In this document: positions 59,268-64,000 of the stretch, in pieces | Position numbering within the stretch: the first letter of the stretch is position 1 | Layout: every line of letters starts with the position of its first letter | DNA from: Nipponacmea schrenckii | Taxonomy: Eukaryota > Mollusca > Gastropoda > Lottiidae | Direction of reading: 5' to 3' | Assembly (NCBI GenBank): GCA_030562195.1 | Contig: CM060201.1 | Location: 21,712,454-21,776,453, forward strand | DNA length: 64,000 nt | Notes under the pieces: model-generated | Databases searched by the model: none | What the model saw: the letters and a program-made list of their open reading frames with translations, nothing else | Told to the model about the DNA's origin: nothing | Position numbers and translations under genes: made by a program

Positions 59268-61135
59268 AATACATTCATTTCATTAGTCCAATAAGATACA
59301 GAACAGTAGGATATAAAACTCTATTTCATTTCATTAGTCCAATAAGATACAGAACAGTAGGATATAAAACTCTATTTCATTTCATTAGTCCAATAAGATA
59401 CAGAACAGTAGAATATAAAACTACATTTCATTTCATTAGTCCAATAAGATACAGAACAGTAGATATAAAACTCATTTCATCATTAGTCCAATAAGATACA
59501 GACAGTAGATATAAAACTCATTTCATTTCATTAGTCCAATAAGATACAGAACAGTAGGATATAAAACTCTATTTCATTTCATTAGTCCAATAAGATACAG
59601 AACAGTAGGATATAAAACTCTATTTCATTTCATTAGTCCAATAAATACAGAACAGTAGGATATAAAACTCATTTCATTTCATTAGTCCAATAAGATACAG
59701 AACAGTAGGATATAAAACTCTATTTCATTTCATTAGTCAATAAGATACAGAACAGTAGGATATAAAACTCTATTTCATTTCATTAGTCCAATAAGATACA
59801 GAACAGTAAGATATAAAACTCTATTTCATTTCATTAGTCCAATAAGATACAGAACAGTAGGATATAAAACTCATTTCATTTCATTAGTCCAATAAGATAC
59901 AGAACAGTAGGATATAAAACTCTATTTCATTTCATTAGTCCAATAAGATACAGAACAGTAGGATATAAAACTACATTTCATTTCATTAGTCCAATAAGAT
60001 ACAGAACAGTAGGATATAAAACTCTATTTCATTTCATTAGTCCAAATAAGTACAGAACAGTAGGATATAAAACTCTATTTCATTTCATTAGTCCAATAAG
60101 ATACAGAACAGTAGGATATAAAACTACATTTCATTTCATTAGTCCAATAAGATACAGAACAGTAGGATATAAAACTCTATTTCATTTCATTAGTCCAATA
60201 AGATACAGAACAGTAGAATATAAAACTCTATTTCATTTCATTAGTCCAAATAAGATACAGAACAGTAGGATATAAAACTCATTTCATTTCATTAGTCCAA
60301 TAAGATACAGAACAGTAGGTATAAAACTACATTTCATTTCATTATCCAATAAGAAACAGAACATAGGATATAAAACTCTATTTCATTTCATTAGTCTAAT
60401 AAGATACAGAACAGTAGGATATAAAACTACATTTCATCTTAGTCCAATAAGATACAGACAGTAGATATAAAACTACATTTTATTTCATTAGTCCAAAAGT
60501 ACAGAACAGTAGGATATAAAACTCATTTCATTTCATTATCCAAAATGCATTAAGATACAGAACAGTAGGATATAAAACTCTATTTCATTTCATTAGTCTA
60601 ATAAGATACAAACAGTAGGATGTAAAACTACATTATTTCATTAGTCCAATAAGATACAGAACAGTAGAATATAAAACTCTATTTCGTTTCATTAGTCCAA
60701 GGTAGAACATAGGATTAAACTCTATTTATTTCATTAGCCAATAAAATACAGAACAGTAGGATATAAAACTACATTTCATTTATTAGTCCAATAAGATACG
60801 AACAGTAGGATATAAAACTCATTTCATTTCATTAGTCCAATAAGATACATAACAGTAGGATGTAAACTCTATTTCAATAGTCCAATAAGATACAGAACAG
60901 TAGGATATAAAACTCCATACATTTAATTAGTCCAATAAGATAAAGAACAGTAGGATATAAAACTCCATACATTTAATTAGTCCAATAAGATACAGAACAG
61001 TAGGATATAAAACTCCATATCATTTCATTAGTCCAATAAGATACAGAACAGTAGGATATAAAACTCTATATCATTTCATTAGTCCAATAAGATACAGAAC
61101 AGTAGGATATAAAACTCCATTTCGTTTCATTAGTC
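59268..61135 (+). repeat. SINE-tail satellite, about 36 copies
   Basis: Same 51-bp unit and orientation as 48690-51076 (TTAGTCCAATAAGATACAGA, then cagtaggatataaaactct). Single-base losses are much more frequent between about 60290 and 60900 than elsewhere, either old decay or local consensus error. Confidence 0.93.
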
Positions 61136-61519
61136 AAAAATAATTTTTTACAGAAAGGGAAAAACCCAAATTTCATTCAGTTTTTTTTTTTCAAGATTTG
61201 TTTGGCCAAGGGTGGGACGCAAAACTCCGTTCATTTCTTGACAAATTAACGGTCATCTTTAAGTCCACGCTGCCCCATACATCCGGTTAAAACATTGATA
61301 AATTAAAGAGATGGAGTTAAAATGTGTATATGTTCAATCTAGGGTCACGAGATGGGTTGTGACTTGTAAAACCATAATAAATACAAATACTACGTGATGG
61401 TGGTATACATTGAAAGTGGCAGACGAGAGAAAGGACAGCATAGATTCGTTACGCGGAGAATGTTATTGCGAGTTGTATATTTGGTGACTGCGCTGCAAGG
61501 AGTTCAATTAATATTTCTC

Positions 61520-62190
61520 TAGAATCCAGCCACGGACTGTACGGAATATTATCACGGACTGTAAGGAATATAACTACGGACTGTAAGGAATATAACCACG
61601 GGCTGTAAGGAATATAACCATGGACTGTAAGGAATATAACGACAGGCTGGAAGAAATATAACCACAGATTGTCAGGAATATAACCACGGACTGTCAGGGA
61701 TAAAACCACGGACTGTAAGGAATATAACCACGAACTGTAAGGAATATAACCACAGGGCTGGAAGGAATATAACGTCGGACTGTAAGGAATATAATCATCA
61801 GCACCATGAGAGTGTTATTACGAGCTCTATGGAATATAACCCAATAGTAAAAGTGTTACTACGTGCTCTATGGAATATAACTACGGGCAGTAAAGAGTGT
61901 TACTACGAAAGTAAAGAGTGTTACTACGAGCTGCATAGGATATAACCAAGGACTGTAAATAGTGTTATATGGAATATAACCAAGTTCAGTAAAGAGTTTT
62001 ACTACGAGCTCTATGGAATATAACCAGGAACTGTTAAGAGTGTTACTACGAGCTGCAAAGAATATTCCCACGGGCGTTAAAGAGTGTTACTACGAGCTCT
62101 ATAAAATATAACCAGGAACTTTCAGGACTTTCACGAGCTTGAACGGGTACCACTGGATGTAAAGAGTGTTATCTCGAGCTATATAGAAGT
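61520..62190. repeat. Diverged 22- to 34-bp repeat upstream of the claudin-like gene
   Basis: The first part repeats ggaatataaccacggactgt aa about ten times. The second part uses gagtgttactacgagctcta tggaatataacc. It runs to within about 20 bp of the ATG at 62209 and so occupies the promoter/5' UTR position. Confidence 0.8.
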
Positions 62191-62208
62191 AAAGTATGAC
62201 TCTATAAG

Positions 62209-63555
62209 ATGACTGACAGTACCATTCGCTACCTGAGATATATCAGCATGGCCATTAGAACTAGCTCTACTATCTGTTCAGACCTTATCGCCATTTTGTT
62301 AGTGACGTCTGCCACAGCGTTTCAGTTGGCGGGACTTCTTATACCGGGTTGGTGGAATGTGCCGGGATTGCCGACAGCCAACAGAACAACTCGTTACGGT
62401 GTCTGGACAACCCTGACTTGCATTCACGGGGAATGTTTCGAAATTGACACCCAAAATACCGGCAAGAACGGTAGGTTCAATTTTATTTTTTGGAGAAAAG
62501 CTCAGTTCCAGTGGTTTTTCAATTATACGGAGGCCGACACTTGCTCCCCATCCTCGGGAGGTGCCTGTCAGGCTTTGGCCCTCAATCGTATATCATTTTA
62601 CATGAAACATATGCCTGTGGTCTCATGGAAAGCTCTGTGGCTATGCTTTCTACACCTTCCCTACACCAGCTGGTGTATCCTATAGACACCACTGAAGAAT
62701 TCATCATTTTTGATTTTATACGACTGGATAAATAGTATAATTTATAAACTAGTATAATATTTCAGCCTGGTTACAAGTGACTCAAGTGTTCGAGACTGCT
62801 GCTGTCCTGTTGTGTTTTTTGGGACTATTGGTGTATGTTTCGTCCTTTCTCAGAGAAAAATGGAGTTATATTTTAAAACGGCTGTTTGTCGTTCTTATGG
62901 CCGCTTCTGGTAAAATTGTATTTCTTTTTCACGTTTAATCCTAGTTGATTTGATTTATCAGCGGACAGTTCACAATTATTGATTGATGGACTGATCAACA
63001 GAATGGTCGCAAATACTGAACTTTCAGGTCAAGTGCATCCAACGATCGATCAGATGGCCACCTGTAGCTATAGTCTGTCTGTCGCCGTGAGATTCGACTT
63101 ATTTCATGTCAACCCGCACCCCCTTCGCCCCCATGCACCACCCTACATCATCAACAAGGACATGGGGAGGGGAGGGGGAGATTGCTTGATGACAAGTTAA
63201 CGTCCAATTGCAATTGTAGTTGATATCACTGACTCGATAGTTGCTGGTAGTAGTGGTGGTTGTATCATTATTATGCGTGGTTTAGAATATTTTGGGGCGG
63301 GCAAAGGCTTTTACTTCCAATAAACAGACACGTTACCAATTTTTGTCTTCTATTTTAGGTGTTGCTATAGCAATAGGAGTTGCGGTATTCGTTAAGAAGT
63401 CGGCTGGATTAACTCGATTTAAAGGTCGTGGTGGCCATGTTGAATGGCCGATAGGGCTCTCGATTTTCTCCGCCGTCCTGTGTATCACGGACGCCATATA
63501 CATCGGATTAACCCTCCGTCCGCCGGAAAACCCGGGGCATAATATGTTTCTTTAG
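62209..63555 (+). CDS. Four-TM claudin/PMP22-like membrane protein
   Basis: Preferred model: exons 62209-62470, 62766-62909, 63359-63555; 603 nt, 200 aa, both introns phase 1. TM1 is about DLIAILLVTSATAFQLAGLL; the first loop has GWWNVPG and RYGVWTTLTCIHGEC, matching the claudin/PMP22 W...GxW...C...C pattern. TM2 is FETAAVLLCFLGLLVYVSSF; TM3 is RLFVVLMAASGVAIAIGVAV; TM4 is GLSIFSAVLCITDAIYIGLT; the tail ends GHNMFL. It is likely a plasma-membrane protein of cell contacts; the subfamily is not identified. If the donor at 62471 is skipped, exon 1 reads on for 71 codons (FQWFFNYTEADTCSPSSGG) to a stop at 62685, giving a one-TM alternative form. Confidence 0.82.
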
Positions 63556-63689
63556 AATTCCACCAGTATAAATTTATGATGAATTATATGACCCATTTCT
63601 TTTTGAGCGTTCACAACTTTGTATATTTGACTAAATTTATTTCGTCGCGGCCAATTAATATGAGTTAATCCAGTTAAAATCTTGACGAA

Positions 63690-64000
63690 TACTTAACGTT
63701 ACAGCTATAGGATATGCTGGTGAAGACGCAGCGTTGAGACTTTTTACTTGTGGAAACGCAACTTTGAGACTTTTGTTGGAGGATATACAACGCTGCGACT
63801 ATTTGCTTGTGGATATACAACTTTGCTAGTATTTGCTGGTGAATATACAACATTGCGACTATTTGCTGATAGATATACAACATTGAAACTATTTGCCGGT
63901 AGATATACACCTCGGACACTATTTACCGGTAGATATACAACGTTGAGACTATTTACCGGTAGATATACAACGTTGAGACTATTTGTCGGTAGATACAACT
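63690..64000. repeat. 30- to 33-bp minisatellite reaching the window end
   Basis: About ten units of gatatacaacgttgagacta tttaccggta, more diverged at the left. Begins about 135 bp after the claudin-like stop and runs off the window. Confidence 0.88.

Overview
The window is animal nuclear DNA: AT-rich, with intron-split genes, GT-AG junctions, SINEs, MITEs and many minisatellites. The gene content (HIRA, ANKUB1, POLDIP2, a SelO family member, BOLA2, JMJD7) is metazoan. Secreted chitin-binding and Cys/Pro-rich proteins, plus a tRNA-derived SINE with a conserved body, suggest a lophotrochozoan, most likely a mollusc. The species is not determined. Exon models were built by reading splice junctions by eye and checking that codon phase is kept across every intron.

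Layout. 310-13520 (minus): a complete 25-exon HIRA histone chaperone gene. 14608-16827 (minus): ANKUB1 with its whole coding region in one exon. 16.9-25.6 kb: gene-poor, with a SINE-tail-derived satellite in both orientations, a tRNA-type SINE pair and a 58-bp array. 25666-32567 (minus): complete 11-exon POLDIP2 whose introns hold six arrays. 33225-36959 (minus): a SelO-family gene with an intact first exon and an intact last exon; its middle is degenerate and followed by about 44 copies of a 35-bp repeat that reproduces an exon end plus 5' splice site. 37393-38211 (plus): BOLA2, divergent from the SelO gene. 38.6-41.3 kb: a 53-bp array of about 51 copies. 43.1-54.0 kb (plus): three small secreted-protein genes, two with paired peritrophin-like chitin-binding domains and one with a duplicated six-Cys domain and a Pro/Gly/Ala tail, separated by arrays including 2.4 kb of SINE-tail satellite. 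54609-58209 (minus): complete 8-exon JMJD7. 59.3-61.1 kb: another SINE-tail satellite array. 62209-63555 (plus): a four-TM claudin/PMP22-like gene.

The conserved genes are housekeeping (H3.3 deposition, mitochondrial/DNA-repair adaptor, Fe-S trafficking, lysyl hydroxylation, AMPylation) and show no shared pathway. The secreted trio shares one architecture, a signal peptide cut by a phase-1 intron, and looks like an effector cluster for matrix or mucus.

The most unusual content is the minisatellites, roughly a quarter of the window. Several have traceable seeds: a SINE 3' tail, the interior of a TTAA-type MITE, and the splice-donor end of a coding exon. One HIRA exon also has a decayed tandem copy inside the gene.
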